NCBI RefSeq assembly: GCF_007997225.1
Contig: NZ_VORM01000024.1
Coordinates: forward strand, 1-64,000
Source of the DNA: Subsaximicrobium wynnwilliamsii
Lineage (GTDB): Bacteria > Bacteroidota > Bacteroidia > Flavobacteriales > Flavobacteriaceae
Length of the DNA: 64,000 nt
Direction of reading: 5' to 3'
This document shows positions 39,396-48,061 of this stretch, in pieces. Below the pieces are notes generated by a model. It was not told where the DNA came from and made no database searches. It saw nothing but the letters and a program-made list of their open reading frames with translations. The position numbers and the translations under genes are program-made. Position 1 is the first letter of the stretch, and every line of letters begins with the position of its first letter.

Positions 39396-39848
39396 TTAAC
39401 GTAGTTGGCGCAAGCCTTCATAGACCACAATTCCTACTGAATTTGCTAAGTTCAAGCTCCTAATGTGTTCGCTAAACAAAGGGATTTTATAGAGAAGGTC
39501 TCGCTGCGATTCAAGTAACGATTTGGGTAAGCCTACGGATTCCTTTCCGAAGATTAAAAACTGCTCTTCTGCAAAGGGAATCTCCCAGTGGCTTTTGTGA
39601 CCATGACTAGAGAAGAACGCCATGTTGGCATTCTTGTGTTTGCTGAAAAATGCCTCGCTTGAGTCGTAATATTGGATATCCAGATGTTTCCAATAATCCA
39701 GACCAGCGCGTTTTAAGCGCGCGTCGCTAATTTCAAATCCGAAAGGTTTGACCAAGTGCAATCGCGATCCGGAGGCCAGCGCCAAACGACCAATGTTTCC
39801 AGTGTTATTGGGGATTTCGGGTTCAATTAATACGATGTTTAAGGGCAT
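39396..39848 (-). CDS. trmL: tRNA (cytidine(34)-2'-O)-methyltransferase
   Basis: A 150-aa SPOUT-class methyltransferase. Motifs are LIEPEIPNNTGNIGRLA near residue 7, KPFGFEISDARLKRAGLDYW near 34, LIFGKESVGLPKSLLE near 97 and the knot-forming RSLNLANSVGIVVYEGLRQL near 128. It methylates the ribose at the wobble position of tRNA-Leu isoacceptors using SAM. It stands alone on the minus strand. Confidence 0.93.
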   Translation of the reverse strand: MPLNIVLIEPEIPNNTGNIGRLALASGSRLHLVKPFGFEISDARLKRAGLDYWKHLDIQYYDSSEAFFSKHKNANMAFFSSHGHKSHWEIPFAEEQFLIFGKESVGLPKSLLESQRDLLYKIPLFSEHIRSLNLANSVGIVVYEGLRQLR

Positions 39849-40134
39849 TTCTTATTTTTTTTTGTATTGTGAATTCATACTTAGTTTACTGGTTTACATC
39901 GTGGGTAAGGTTGAATGAAAGTCTTTCAGAAGCATCTTACATGCTCCGTACGCAACTATTTTTGATAGTGGCTCTTACTCAAAATGTCACGAGCGGGATG
40001 CTCACGCTCGCAGGGTCACGAGCGGGACGCTCGCGATAACCAGGATTTTGCTCTAGTTTGTAAAAATTTTGACACGAATTTCGTGAACCTGACTGACCTT
40101 TAGGTTCTTGAGGCTTGATTTTAACAACACTGAC
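39849..40134. repeat. Intergenic stretch with GTCACGAGCGGGA direct repeat
   Basis: Two direct copies of GTCACGAGCGGGA, at 39989 and 40017 (28-bp period). Each forms a stem (CGAGCG with CGCTCG). No gene is recognisable in the rest. Confidence 0.65.
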
Positions 40135-40171
40135 AAAAAAAGACCCATTCCCGAAGGAATGAGTCTTTTTT
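40135..40171. terminator. Strong bidirectional terminator at the end of the trp operon
   Basis: AAAAAGACCCATTCC (40137-40151) pairs with GGAATGAGTCTTTTT (40156-40170), 4-nt loop, A and T runs on the two sides. On the minus strand it follows the 48-aa small gene by 16 nt. Confidence 0.9.
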
Positions 40172-40186
40172 AAAAACCAACATTAA

Positions 40187-40333
40187 TTATTTCTTGTTTT
40201 GCTGATCCTTTATCGTTTTTTCGTCGATATCAAATTTGTTGGTATTGGATTTTTTTGCAATACCATCTGGATTTGTAGGATTGGTCTGTTCTGTATTACT
40301 ATCAAACTTCTTGTTATCTTTTATAATTCCCAT
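40187..40333 (-). CDS. Small hydrophilic protein (48 aa) after trpA
   Basis: A complete 49-codon frame from an ATG at 40331-40333 to a TAA at 40187-40189. The peptide starts MGIIKDNKKFDSNTEQTN and ends DEKTIKDQQNKK. It is rich in Lys, Asn, Asp and Thr and has no hydrophobic segment. The A-rich leader before the ATG resembles other starts here. It lies 83 nt after trpA and directly ahead of a strong terminator, so it is probably the last gene of the trp transcript. The family is unknown. Confidence 0.55.
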   Translation of the reverse strand: MGIIKDNKKFDSNTEQTNPTNPDGIAKKSNTNKFDIDEKTIKDQQNKK

Positions 40334-40416
40334 GGTTTTTTGTTTTTATGATTAATAATACTTCAAGATAAAGAAAATCATTTAGGTTTTGATTAAAGTT
40401 ATCTTAAAACAGCAAA

Positions 40417-41187
40417 CTAGGCCTTAATGTTTTCAACAAAATCGGATATCTTTTCAGTACCATGTGAGGTCAAATGTTTGATAAACGCGCTTCCAATAAT
40501 GGCACCTTTAGCGTGTGTAGTTGCTTGTTTGAAACTATGCTCATCCTTGATCCCAAAGCCAACAATTTGTGGATGCTTCAGGTTTAAATCGGATATGCGC
40601 TTAAAATACGCTGTCTGTGCGTCGCCAAAACCATCGCCACTTCCTGTGACGCTCGCACTGCTTACCATATAAATAAAGCCTTCGGAAATAGAATCAATGT
40701 AATCAATGCGTTCCTTGGAGGTTTGCGGCGTGATTAAAAAGACGTTGATTAAGCCGTGTTTTTTGAAAACGGATTTGTACTGCTCATCATAGACATCCAC
40801 CGGAAGGTCTGGTATGATGAGACCGTCTACACCAACCTCCTTGCACTTGGCACAGAAGGCTTCCACACCATATTGTAACATCGGGTTGAAATAGCCCATG
40901 ATGATTAGTGGAATGGAAACTGTTTTCCGGATGTCTTTCAATTGATTGAAAAGCACGTCGGAGGTCATGCCATTTTTAAGAGCGGCGGTGGAGCTGGCTT
41001 GAATGGTTGGTCCATCGGCCAAGGGATCGCTAAATGGGAGTCCGATTTCTATCATATCCACGCCATTTTTTTCAAGGTCTTGAATAATGCTTGCGGTATC
41101 GCTTAAATTGGGATAGCCGGCGGAAAAATAGATGGATAGCAGTTTTCCGTCTTTATTTAGTTTTTCGTTGATTCTGTTCATATTCAT
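40417..41187 (-). CDS. trpA: Tryptophan synthase alpha chain
   Basis: A 256-aa TIM-barrel lyase that splits indole-3-glycerol phosphate to indole and glyceraldehyde 3-phosphate. Catalytic Glu is in VDMIEIGLPFSDPLADGP (near residue 47) and catalytic Asp in VDGLIIPDLPVD (near 128). The phosphate site is GFGIKDEHS near 213. The start is MNMNRINEKL or the Met two codons on. It is separated from trpB by 365 bp of repeat-rich DNA, unusual for this pair, which forms one enzyme complex. Confidence 0.97.
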   Translation of the reverse strand: MNMNRINEKLNKDGKLLSIYFSAGYPNLSDTASIIQDLEKNGVDMIEIGLPFSDPLADGPTIQASSTAALKNGMTSDVLFNQLKDIRKTVSIPLIIMGYFNPMLQYGVEAFCAKCKEVGVDGLIIPDLPVDVYDEQYKSVFKKHGLINVFLITPQTSKERIDYIDSISEGFIYMVSSASVTGSGDGFGDAQTAYFKRISDLNLKHPQIVGFGIKDEHSFKQATTHAKGAIIGSAFIKHLTSHGTEKISDFVENIKA

Positions 41188-41343
41188 TTCTTCGCGCTTG
41201 CCTGCCGGTAGGTAGGGAAGCGGGAATCTTTTTTAGGTTAAACTTTATGTTGTTGCGAACGCAGGACTCTTATTATGGTTAAACTTTGTCTGGTCTTAAA
41301 TACGCATTTGCCACGAATACACGAATTTTGTGCTCTCATTCTG

Positions 41344-41374
41344 GACCTGACAGATTTTTAAAACTTGTTAGGTC
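41344..41374. repeat. GACCT..AGGTC hairpin repeat, copy 4 (trpB-trpA spacer)
   Basis: GACCTGACAGATTTTT..AAAACTTGTTAGGTC, an imperfect member of the family. Confidence 0.7.
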
Positions 41375-41417
41375 TTTTGCAATCGGGTGCCTGCGTTAAG
41401 GATTGAAAGGTTTGTTT

Positions 41418-41454
41418 GAGCTCTCCCGCTTTTTTTAGCGGGAAGCGAGCCTTG
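41418..41454. repeat. CCCGC..GCGGG hairpin in the trpB-trpA spacer
   Basis: GAGCTCTCCCGC pairs with GCGGGAAGCGAGC around a T-rich loop. It may slow or stop polymerase between trpB and trpA. Confidence 0.55.
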
Positions 41455-41472
41455 AAAGCCTGACATTTTACG

Positions 41473-41505
41473 ATCCTGCAAGGTTTTTTTCAAACCTTGC
41501 AGGTA
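41473..41505. repeat. Hairpin repeat, copy 5 (trpB-trpA spacer)
   Basis: ATCCTGCAAGGTTTTTTT..AAACCTTGCAGGTAT, a near-perfect inverted repeat 48 bp downstream of the trpB stop on the minus strand. Confidence 0.7.
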
Positions 41506-41552
41506 TGAGTAAAATGTAACGCCCAAATCATTAAACACACCATTCTAGCATC

Positions 41553-42734
41553 CTACAAATCAAAATATTCAATATAATTCTGTAAATCCTTATCGCCTCT
41601 GCCCGAAAGATTAATTACCACAATATCTTCTGGTTTAAAGGTTTTGTATTTGAAAATTGCCAAGGAATGCGCGGTCTCAATGGCAGGAATGATGCCTTCG
41701 GTCTTGCTGAGTTCTAGGCCAGCTAGCATCGCGTCATCATCGGTAATGGCCATAAATTCTGCACGTCCGGTTTTATAAAGATGTGCGTGCATTGGGCCAA
41801 CACCAGGATAATCTAATCCTGCCGAAATGGAATAAGGCTCGGTTATTTGTCCGTCTTTGGTTTGCATCAACAAGGTTTTACTGCCGTGAATAATGCCTTC
41901 CTTGCCCAAGATGGAGGTTGCAGCGCTCTCGCCAGAATCGACGCCCTTACCAGCAGCTTCCACCGCGATGAGTTTGACATCGGTATCTTCCAAATAATGG
42001 TAAAAAGCACCAGCAGCATTACTGCCACCACCCACGCAGGCCACGACATAGGTAGGCTTTTCAGTGCCTTCCTTCTCCTTTAATTGCCATTGGATTTCTT
42101 CGGAAACGATTGCCTGAAAACGTGCCACCATATCGGGGTAAGGATGTGGGCCAACGACGCTGCCAATGATGTAATGCGTATCTACAGGGTTGTTGATCCA
42201 ATCGCGAATGGCCTCATTGGTGGCATCTTTGAGGGTACGGCTTCCAGAAAGTGCAGGCACTACTTTAGCACCCAGCATTTTCATGCGTGCCACATTTGGG
42301 GCTTGGCGTGCGATGTCGATTTCGCCCATGTAAACGATGCATTCCATGCCCATCAAGGCGCAAACGGTAGCAGTGGCCACCCCATGTTGCCCAGCACCAG
42401 TTTCCGCAATGATACGTGTTTTGCCCAAGCGCTGTGCCATAAGGATTTGCCCAACGGTATTGTTGATCTTGTGTGCACCTGTATGATTGAGGTCTTCGCG
42501 TTTAAGGTAGATTTTAGTCTTGTATTTGGCGCTCATGCGTTTGGCGAAATACAAAGGCGAAGGTCTGCCAACGTAATCTTTTAGGAGTTGGTCAAATGCT
42601 TCTTTAAAGGAAGGTTCGGCCATAATCTTTAAATAATTTAGGCGCAGTTCCTCTACATTTGGATAAAGCATTTCTGGGATGTAAGCCCCTCCAAATTCGC
42701 CGTAATACCCTTTTTCGTTGATGTTGTATGTCAT
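41553..42734 (-). CDS. trpB: Tryptophan synthase beta chain
   Basis: A 393-aa PLP enzyme that joins indole and serine to tryptophan. The PLP Lys is in [20 protein letters not shown] (near residue 76); the phosphate loop is [16 protein letters not shown] near 226; [14 protein letters not shown] is near 104. I choose the internal ATG at 42734 ([18 protein letters not shown]), the usual N-terminus. The 15 extra codons up to 42779 read through a spacer palindrome (TTCCTGCGGAAACAGGAA) and are unlikely to be coding. Confidence 0.97.
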   Translation of the reverse strand: MTYNINEKGYYGEFGGAYIPEMLYPNVEELRLNYLKIMAEPSFKEAFDQLLKDYVGRPSPLYFAKRMSAKYKTKIYLKREDLNHTGAHKINNTVGQILMAQRLGKTRIIAETGAGQHGVATATVCALMGMECIVYMGEIDIARQAPNVARMKMLGAKVVPALSGSRTLKDATNEAIRDWINNPVDTHYIIGSVVGPHPYPDMVARFQAIVSEEIQWQLKEKEGTEKPTYVVACVGGGSNAAGAFYHYLEDTDVKLIAVEAAGKGVDSGESAATSILGKEGIIHGSKTLLMQTKDGQITEPYSISAGLDYPGVGPMHAHLYKTGRAEFMAITDDDAMLAGLELSKTEGIIPAIETAHSLAIFKYKTFKPEDIVVINLSGRGDKDLQNYIEYFDL

Positions 42735-42783
42735 AGCTCTTATTCCTGCGGAAACAGGAACCTCATGTTTATTGTTCAAATTC

Positions 42784-43485
42784 TCAGTTTGAACCGATTA
42801 ATTTATTTTTAAATACTCCAAGTGTTTTAGAATCCTTCCGGCCAGCCTCTATTTCAAATTTACTGTTAAGGTCAATCGCGTAACAATAGGCTGCAGCTTC
42901 GGTTTTTAAGAATACATTTAAAAGTTCGGCTTCTTCCAGACCAATGCCACCGCTTAAGAAATAGGGTTTGGTGGACGGGTAATTGTTTAAAATAGTCCAG
43001 CTGAAAGCATAACCGTTTCCACCGGGTAATTTGCCTTTGGTGTCAAATAAATAGTAATTGCAGCAGTCTTCAAAATGCTGTAATACTGAAAAATCAAAAT
43101 CGTCTCCAATGCTGAAGGCCTTGATGATTGTTAGCGACTGTTCAAAAAACCTTTCCATCTGGGCTACGAGTTCCTTAATAAATTCTGGTGTTTCATTACC
43201 GTGCAATTGAATGGCTTGCAGCTCATGGATGTTCGCTTTTTCGACAATGTGTTCTACGGAAGCATTTACAAAAACACCTACTTTTTTGATGCTTTTGGGT
43301 AACTTCGGAATAAGGTCGTTAAAAAAGCGGCTCGATTTTTCATAGAAAATAAACCCCAAATAATCTGGTTGCAATGCGGCAACTTCGAGGATATTCTCGG
43401 GATGTTTCATACCGCAGATTTTGAGCTTTAGTGGTTGCCGCTCAAAACTTGAGGTTTGTTTTATGGTTTTGTTTTCCGTTTTCAT
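42784..43485 (-). CDS. trpF: Phosphoribosylanthranilate isomerase
   Basis: A 233-aa TIM-barrel isomerase acting after TrpD. Catalytic Cys is in [14 protein letters not shown] (near residue 25) and catalytic Asp in [19 protein letters not shown] (near 147). [11 protein letters not shown] is near 48, and the C-terminal phosphate site is FLSGGIG near 176. The N-terminus is about 18 residues longer than usual, because no later Met exists before KLKICGM. A downstream non-ATG start is possible. Confidence 0.94.
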   Translation of the reverse strand: MKTENKTIKQTSSFERQPLKLKICGMKHPENILEVAALQPDYLGFIFYEKSSRFFNDLIPKLPKSIKKVGVFVNASVEHIVEKANIHELQAIQLHGNETPEFIKELVAQMERFFEQSLTIIKAFSIGDDFDFSVLQHFEDCCNYYLFDTKGKLPGGNGYAFSWTILNNYPSTKPYFLSGGIGLEEAELLNVFLKTEAAAYCYAIDLNSKFEIEAGRKDSKTLGVFKNKLIGSN

Positions 43486-43575
43486 TTTGAAATGTTATCA
43501 TTATACGCTCTACTTGACCATTATTCAATCCAATCATTTGAGTCACTAGAATCAATAGCTTTAAAAATTTACTTT

Positions 43576-43606
43576 AGGTCTCTAGGGTTTTGAAAACCCG
43601 AAAGGA
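43576..43606. repeat. Hairpin repeat, copy 6 (trpC-trpF spacer)
   Basis: AGGTCTCTAGGGTTTTG..AAAACCCGAAAGGAC, a degenerate inverted repeat of the same design, 15 bp after the trpC stop on the minus strand. Confidence 0.6.
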
Positions 43607-43621
43607 CATTATGGTAAATTT

Positions 43622-44410
43622 TCAAATGGAAGCCAGCGCTTTAATAAAAGCTGCAGCACTTTTCCCTGGATCTTTGGTTTTCATGAAATTCTCGCCAATC
43701 AAAAAGCCTTTGTAACCATAAGGCTGTAAGCTTTTGATGGCATCTATGGAACTGATCCCGCTTTCAGACACCTTTACAAAATAATCTGGAATCAATTGGC
43801 TTAGTCGTTTACTGGTTTCCAAACTAACCTCAAAAGTCTTCAGATTTCGATTATTAACGCCCAAAAGGTCCAAGCTCGGCATGATGGATTTTTGCAATTC
43901 TGCTTCGTTGTGCACTTCCAAGAGTACTTCGAGTTGTAGGCTTTTCGCCAATTCTGAAAACGCTTTTATTTCAGCCTTGGTTAAAATGGAAGCAATCAAT
44001 AAAATGGCATCGGCGCCAATGGCCTTGGCTTCTATGATTTGATACTCATCAATGATAAATTCCTTTCGCAATATCGGTAAATTGCAGTTTTCACGGGCCA
44101 TTAAAAGATCGTCCATGGTGCCGCCAAAATGAATTTCATCAGTTAAAACGGACATCCCAGAAACGCCGGCCTCTTCATAGCCTTCTGCGATGCTTTCGAT
44201 ATCTGCCGTTTCATTGATCCATGATTTTGAAGGCGACTTGCGTTTAAATTCAGCAATAATACCGGGGTCATTGTCCCTAACCCGTTGTGCTAAACTTAAA
44301 GTTTGCCTCGTGAAATAGGGCAATTGCTCAAATGCTTTGATAGGAATGAACTCTTTTTTTAGAGCCACTTCCTTGTGCTTGTCCTTAACGATTTGTTCAA
44401 GTATGTCCAT
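43622..44410 (-). CDS. trpC: Indole-3-glycerol phosphate synthase
   Basis: A 262-aa TIM-barrel enzyme that closes the indole ring. Typical residues are in DPGIIAEFKRKSPSKSWI near 48, LPILRKEFIIDEYQIIEAKA near 108, LLGVNNRNLKTFEV near 177 and KVSESGISS near 207. It is full length with a canonical N-terminus (MDILEQIVKDKHKEVA). The spacer to trpD is filled by a heptamer array. Confidence 0.97.
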   Translation of the reverse strand: MDILEQIVKDKHKEVALKKEFIPIKAFEQLPYFTRQTLSLAQRVRDNDPGIIAEFKRKSPSKSWINETADIESIAEGYEEAGVSGMSVLTDEIHFGGTMDDLLMARENCNLPILRKEFIIDEYQIIEAKAIGADAILLIASILTKAEIKAFSELAKSLQLEVLLEVHNEAELQKSIMPSLDLLGVNNRNLKTFEVSLETSKRLSQLIPDYFVKVSESGISSIDAIKSLQPYGYKGFLIGENFMKTKDPGKSAAAFIKALASI

Positions 44411-44419
44411 TTTTTAAAA

Positions 44420-44553
44420 TTCAATGTTCAATGTTCCAAATTTGTTTTTATTTTACCCACAGCCCACAGCCCACAGCCCACAGCCCACAGCTCACAACTC
44501 ACAGCTCACATCTCAAAGCTCACAGCTCACAACCCACAACTCACAACTCAACT
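44420..44553. repeat. Heptamer arrays TTCAATG and CCCACAG/CTCACAA (trpD-trpC spacer)
   Basis: TTCAATG twice (from 44420). Then, from 44456, about fourteen 7-bp units: five CCCACAG, then CTCACAA, CTCACAG, CTCACAT, CTCAAAG and similar, all in one phase. The trpD stop codon (44548-44550) and its last codons lie inside the array. Confidence 0.9.
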
Positions 44554-45537
44554 CAATTCAATCAGCCGTTTCAAGCTTTTTAGTGCTTCGCCACTTTGCA
44601 AACTCTCTTTTGCCAATTCAAATCCGGTTTCGTGGGAGATTCCGTTTACGGTGGCAATGGCGAGGCCTGCGTTGGCACAGACGACGTTATTTTGGGCTTC
44701 GCTACCTTTTCCTGAGATGATTTGCTTGAAGATTTTGGTTGCGTCTTCTACGGTATTTCCTCCAAAGATTTTATCGGCTTCAATCGTTTCTAAATTCAAA
44801 TCTGACGGACTGAACATGCGTTCGGTTTTGTTGGAAATGATTTTGGCATCGCCGGTAAGTGAAATCTCATCATAACCATCCAAGGCATGTACAATGCTGT
44901 AATTCTTATCGGTGTTTTGATAGAGATAGGCATACAAGCGCTGCAGTTCCAAACTAAATACACCTACCATTTGATTTGGTGGAAAGGCTGGATTCACCAT
45001 AGGCCCCAACATGTTAAAAAAGGTCTTGACCCCTAACTCCCGTCTAATGGGAGCCACATGTTTCATCGCAGGATGAAATAAAGGCGCGTGCATGACACAA
45101 ATGCCTGCTTGGTCAATACTTCGTTTTAGCGCGTCTTCATTATTAGTGAATTTAACGCCAAGCGCTTCCATCACGTTTGAGGATCCCGAGGCTGAAGAGA
45201 CGCCATAATTGCCATGTTTGGCGACTTTAACCCCTGCACCTGCAGTCACAACCGAAGCCAATGTTGAAATGTTGAAGGTGTTCTTTCCGTCGCCGCCGGT
45301 GCCGCAGAGGTCGATGGCGTTGAAATTTGATAAATCCACAGCAATGCAAAGTTCTAAAAGGGCGTCACGGAAGCCTTGTAATTCCTCCAACGTGATATTT
45401 CGCATCATATAAACCGTCAAGAAAGACGACATCTGACTTTGGTTATAAATGCCTTCAGACATGTTGACCAATACATTTTTGGCTTCTTCCGCGGAAATAC
45501 TTTCTTGATTTATGAGTCTGTTTAATATATTTTTCAT
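44548..45537 (-). CDS. trpD: Anthranilate phosphoribosyltransferase
   Basis: A 329-aa enzyme that adds phosphoribosyl from PRPP to anthranilate. The PRPP loop is LCGTGGDGKNTFNIST (near residue 78); the anthranilate site is VAKHGNYGVSSASGSSNVME near 104; the metal site DGYDEISL is near 219. Length is normal. The last residues (IELS, stop) are encoded by heptamer-array DNA, so the array has probably replaced the original 3' end. Confidence 0.97.
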   Translation of the reverse strand: MKNILNRLINQESISAEEAKNVLVNMSEGIYNQSQMSSFLTVYMMRNITLEELQGFRDALLELCIAVDLSNFNAIDLCGTGGDGKNTFNISTLASVVTAGAGVKVAKHGNYGVSSASGSSNVMEALGVKFTNNEDALKRSIDQAGICVMHAPLFHPAMKHVAPIRRELGVKTFFNMLGPMVNPAFPPNQMVGVFSLELQRLYAYLYQNTDKNYSIVHALDGYDEISLTGDAKIISNKTERMFSPSDLNLETIEADKIFGGNTVEDATKIFKQIISGKGSEAQNNVVCANAGLAIATVNGISHETGFELAKESLQSGEALKSLKRLIELS

Positions 45538-45756
45538 GCTAATGCCTTCGAAGGCAGGTATCTTTGTGTTGTTAGTTCAATTTTGAATATGGCTGAATGT
45601 TTTCAATTTCAGCTTAAACCTTTCCATAGGAAAGGGAATTTGTTTTAAATTCTTTTTTCAATTTTTGATGGTGCTCAAACCCATAACTGGTTGATTTCTT
45701 TGGCTGCTCAGGTTGCTTTCTGAAAACCATAGTATTCAACTATAAAACGCCTGATT

Positions 45757-46362
45757 CTAACTATGGCTAGGCAGTTTCGCAGGAATGCGGACCCAATTTG
45801 CCAAAAGCTGTTTTCCGTTAGGTGTCAGTACACTTTCTGGATGAAATTGCACGCCTTTTACATCGTAAAATTTATGGCGCAGAGACATTATTTGTCCGTT
45901 TTCATCAAAGGAGGTGGCTTCTAGAACGTCGGGTAACTTGGTGTCTACCACCCAAGAATGGTAACGCCCAACGTCAAAGCTTTTTTCCATGTCATCAAAT
46001 AAAGATTCATCATCAACGGTCACGGTAAGGGTTGTAGCAACGCCATGAAAGACTTCCTCGAGGTTGATGATCTTTCCGCCAAAAACCTCGCCGATGGCCT
46101 GCTGCCCCAAACAGACTCCCAAAATACTTTTAGTGGGCGCGTAGGTTGCGATAATGGCCTTTAACAAACCAGCTTCATCGGGAACACCAGGTCCAGGCGA
46201 AAGCACGATTTTATCAAAAGCCTCAACCTCCTCCAAATTTAGCTTGTCGTTACGCTTAACGGTAACCTTACAGTCCAAATCCTCTAAATAATGCACCAGA
46301 TTGAAAGTAAAACTGTCGTAATTATCAATGACTAATATATTGTTCATTTCTGTGTTGTTCAA
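45757..46362 (-). CDS. trpG: Anthranilate synthase component II (glutamine amidotransferase)
   Basis: A 201-aa class I glutaminase that supplies ammonia to TrpE. Nucleophile Cys is in SILGVCLGQQAIGEVFGG (near residue 79); catalytic His and Glu are in VKGVQFHPESVLTPNG (near 173). The N-terminus is IDNYDSFTFNLVHYLEDL. An internal ATG at 46347 (MNNILVIDNYD) is also plausible and closer to homologues. The spacer to trpD is about 220 bp and contains the palindrome at 45543-45556. Confidence 0.96.
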   Translation of the reverse strand: MNNTEMNNILVIDNYDSFTFNLVHYLEDLDCKVTVKRNDKLNLEEVEAFDKIVLSPGPGVPDEAGLLKAIIATYAPTKSILGVCLGQQAIGEVFGGKIINLEEVFHGVATTLTVTVDDESLFDDMEKSFDVGRYHSWVVDTKLPDVLEATSFDENGQIMSLRHKFYDVKGVQFHPESVLTPNGKQLLANWVRIPAKLPSHS

Positions 46363-46372
46363 TGTTTATAAA

Positions 46373-46460
46373 TTCAAAATTCAAAATTCAAAAATCCAAT
46401 GTAAATTTCAATTTCCATAGTATAGGAACTAATCCCTAATCCCTCATGCCTAATCCCTAT
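46373..46460. repeat. Heptamer arrays TTCAAAA and CTAATCC (trpE-trpG spacer)
   Basis: TTCAAAA three times (46373-46393). CTAATCC, CTAATCC, CTCATGC, CTAATCC, CTAT (46429-46460). The trpE stop codon (46457-46459 on the minus strand) is formed by the last unit. Confidence 0.85.
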
Positions 46461-47854
46461 ATCGTTTCCGCCAATTCTATCGCCTTGGTCAAAGCCCCTA
46501 ACTTGTTATAAACCTCTTGCAATTCATCTTCGGGTTTGGATTTGGAAACAATGCCTGCACCAGCTTGCCAATGCAGTTGATGGTCTTTGCTTAAAAAAGT
46601 ACGAATCATGATGGCGTGGTTGTAATTGCCGTTGAAATCCATAAAACCGATGGCGCCACCATAATAAGTGCGGTTTGTTTTTTCATAAGCTTCAATAAGT
46701 TGCATGGCTCTGTGTTTTGGCGCGCCGCTCAAAGTGCCCGCAGGGAAGGTGTCTGCGACCACTTGCAACGTTGGCGTGTTCTCGTGGATTTTACCCGTGA
46801 CTTTACTTACCAAATGGATGACGTGCGAGAAAAACTGGGCTTCTCTATAGGTCTCCACCTTCACTTGACTGCCATGACGGCTCAAATCGTTTCTTGCCAA
46901 ATCTACCAACATCACGTGTTCTGCATTTTCTTTATCGTCTGCAGCCAGTTTTTTGGCGAGTTCGGCATCTTGTTCATCATTTCCTGTTCTTCGGAAGGTG
47001 CCTGCAATGGGGTGGATTTCTGCCAGCCCGTCTTTTACCACAAGCTGTGCTTCTGGCGAACTCCCGAAAATCTTGAAGTTTCCGTAGTCAAAATAAAAAA
47101 GATAGGGCGAAGGGTTGATGCTTCTCAAGGCGCGATAGACGTTAAACTCATCGCCTTTAAATTGCTGTGAGAATTTTTTTGAAAGCACCAATTGAAACAC
47201 ATCGCCACGAGCGCAGTGCTGCTTGGCCAATTCTACATTTTCCTTATATGCTTCATCACTTAAATTGGATTCAATATCCCCATCTGAAGCAAAATTGTAG
47301 GAAGCGAAATTTTTGGACTTGATGAGCTGAAGAATGTCGTCTATATTATTTTCAGCCTCAAAACAATGCGCAAAAATATAGGCCTCATTTTTAAAATGAT
47401 TGATGGCGATGATGTTTTGATAGACCGCATAATAAATATCGGGTATCTCAAGTGAATTCGGCTTTTTTGAGATTTCTACATCCTCAAAATATTTAACCGC
47501 GTCATAAGCGGTGTAGCCAAAAATACCGTTGTTGATAAACTTGAACTGGTTGTCGCTATCCACTTTAAAGCGCTTGGTGAATTTATGGATTTCTTCAGTG
47601 ACCGATATGTTTTGTGCATTATTGGTTTTTGTGCTGCCATCCGGATAGCGTTGTTCAATGACCTCGTTTTGCACCTTGATGCTGGCAATGGGATTAAAAC
47701 AGATGTAGGAAAAACTATTATCACTGGCGTGGTAGTCACTACTTTCCAACAGGATGCTGTTTGGGTATTTGTCCCTTATTTTGAGATAGATGCTCACAGG
47801 TGTTATGGTGTCTGCAAGAATTTTTTTGTAATGGGTATAAAGACTGAATGTTTT
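46457..47854 (-). CDS. trpE: Anthranilate synthase component I
   Basis: A 465-aa enzyme that converts chorismate to anthranilate. The Trp feedback site has the LLES motif (NSILLESSDYHASDN near residue 33). The catalytic domain shows FQLVLSKKFSQQF near 220, PSPYLFYFDYGNFKIFGSSP near 250, HPIAGTFRRTGNDEQD near 282, TFPAGTLSGAPKHRAM near 374 and YYGGAIGFMDFNGNYNHA near 400. I prefer the ATG at 47854 (MKTFSLYTHYKKIL); an in-frame ATG at 47899 lies closer to the attenuator. Allosteric inhibition and leader attenuation would both respond to tryptophan. Confidence 0.95.
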   Translation of the reverse strand, partial: KTFSLYTHYKKILADTITPVSIYLKIRDKYPNSILLESSDYHASDNSFSYICFNPIASIKVQNEVIEQRYPDGSTKTNNAQNISVTEEIHKFTKRFKVDSDNQFKFINNGIFGYTAYDAVKYFEDVEISKKPNSLEIPDIYYAVYQNIIAINHFKNEAYIFAHCFEAENNIDDILQLIKSKNFASYNFASDGDIESNLSDEAYKENVELAKQHCARGDVFQLVLSKKFSQQFKGDEFNVYRALRSINPSPYLFYFDYGNFKIFGSSPEAQLVVKDGLAEIHPIAGTFRRTGNDEQDAELAKKLAADDKENAEHVMLVDLARNDLSRHGSQVKVETYREAQFFSHVIHLVSKVTGKIHENTPTLQVVADTFPAGTLSGAPKHRAMQLIEAYEKTNRTYYGGAIGFMDFNGNYNHAIMIRTFLSKDHQLHWQAGAGIVSKSKPEDELQEVYNKLGALTKAIELAETI

Positions 47855-47920
47855 CATTGCGGATTCGATTCTGTTTAAATTCCCATTAATTTGGGACATT
47901 ATTCATTTTGAATTTCTGAC

Positions 47921-48010
47921 AAAAAAAAGGCTTGTCGTGAATGACAAGCCTTTTTTGTATGTTCAATTAAAAGATACAATAGCGATGTTTCACGAATGCG
48001 ATTCCTGAAA
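47921..48010 (-). promoter_or_regulatory. trp operon transcription attenuator
   Basis: Read on the minus strand. Segment 1 (48010-48001, directly after the Trp codons) pairs with segment 2 (47997-47988) as TTTCA/TGAAA and GAAT/ATTC around a CGC loop. Segment 2 also contains TCGTGAA (47995-47989), complementary to TTCACGA (47941-47935) in the terminator hairpin. The terminator is GGCTTGTC/GACAAGCC (47950-47929) followed by eight T. This is the arrangement of protector, antiterminator and terminator seen in leader-peptide attenuators. Confidence 0.8.
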
Positions 48011-48046
48011 ATTCCACCACCAAGTATGATTTAATATTGTGTTCAT
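47990..48046 (-). CDS. trp leader peptide, 18 aa with three Trp codons
   Basis: ATG at 48044-48046, stop TGA at 47990-47992. The peptide is MNTILNHTWWWNFQESHS, with three consecutive TGG codons at positions 9-11. It starts about 15 nt after the -7 element, so the untranslated leader is very short, and it ends at the base of the attenuator structures. A ribosome stalled on the Trp codons would cover segment 1 and favour read-through into trpE. A ribosome reaching the stop codon would cover segment 2 and favour termination. There is no Shine-Dalgarno; the upstream bases are TTTATAAAAACT. Confidence 0.88.
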   Translation of the reverse strand: MNTILNHTWWWNFQESHS

Positions 48047-48061
48047 AGTTTTTATAAAGCT

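Noticed and set aside
42084-42584. Long plus-strand frame opposite trpB (166 codons)
   Set aside because: It is a shadow of the strongly supported trpB gene on the other strand.
42735-42779. Longer trpB start (15 extra codons)
   Set aside because: The extra codons cover a spacer palindrome, and the internal ATG matches the normal TrpB N-terminus.
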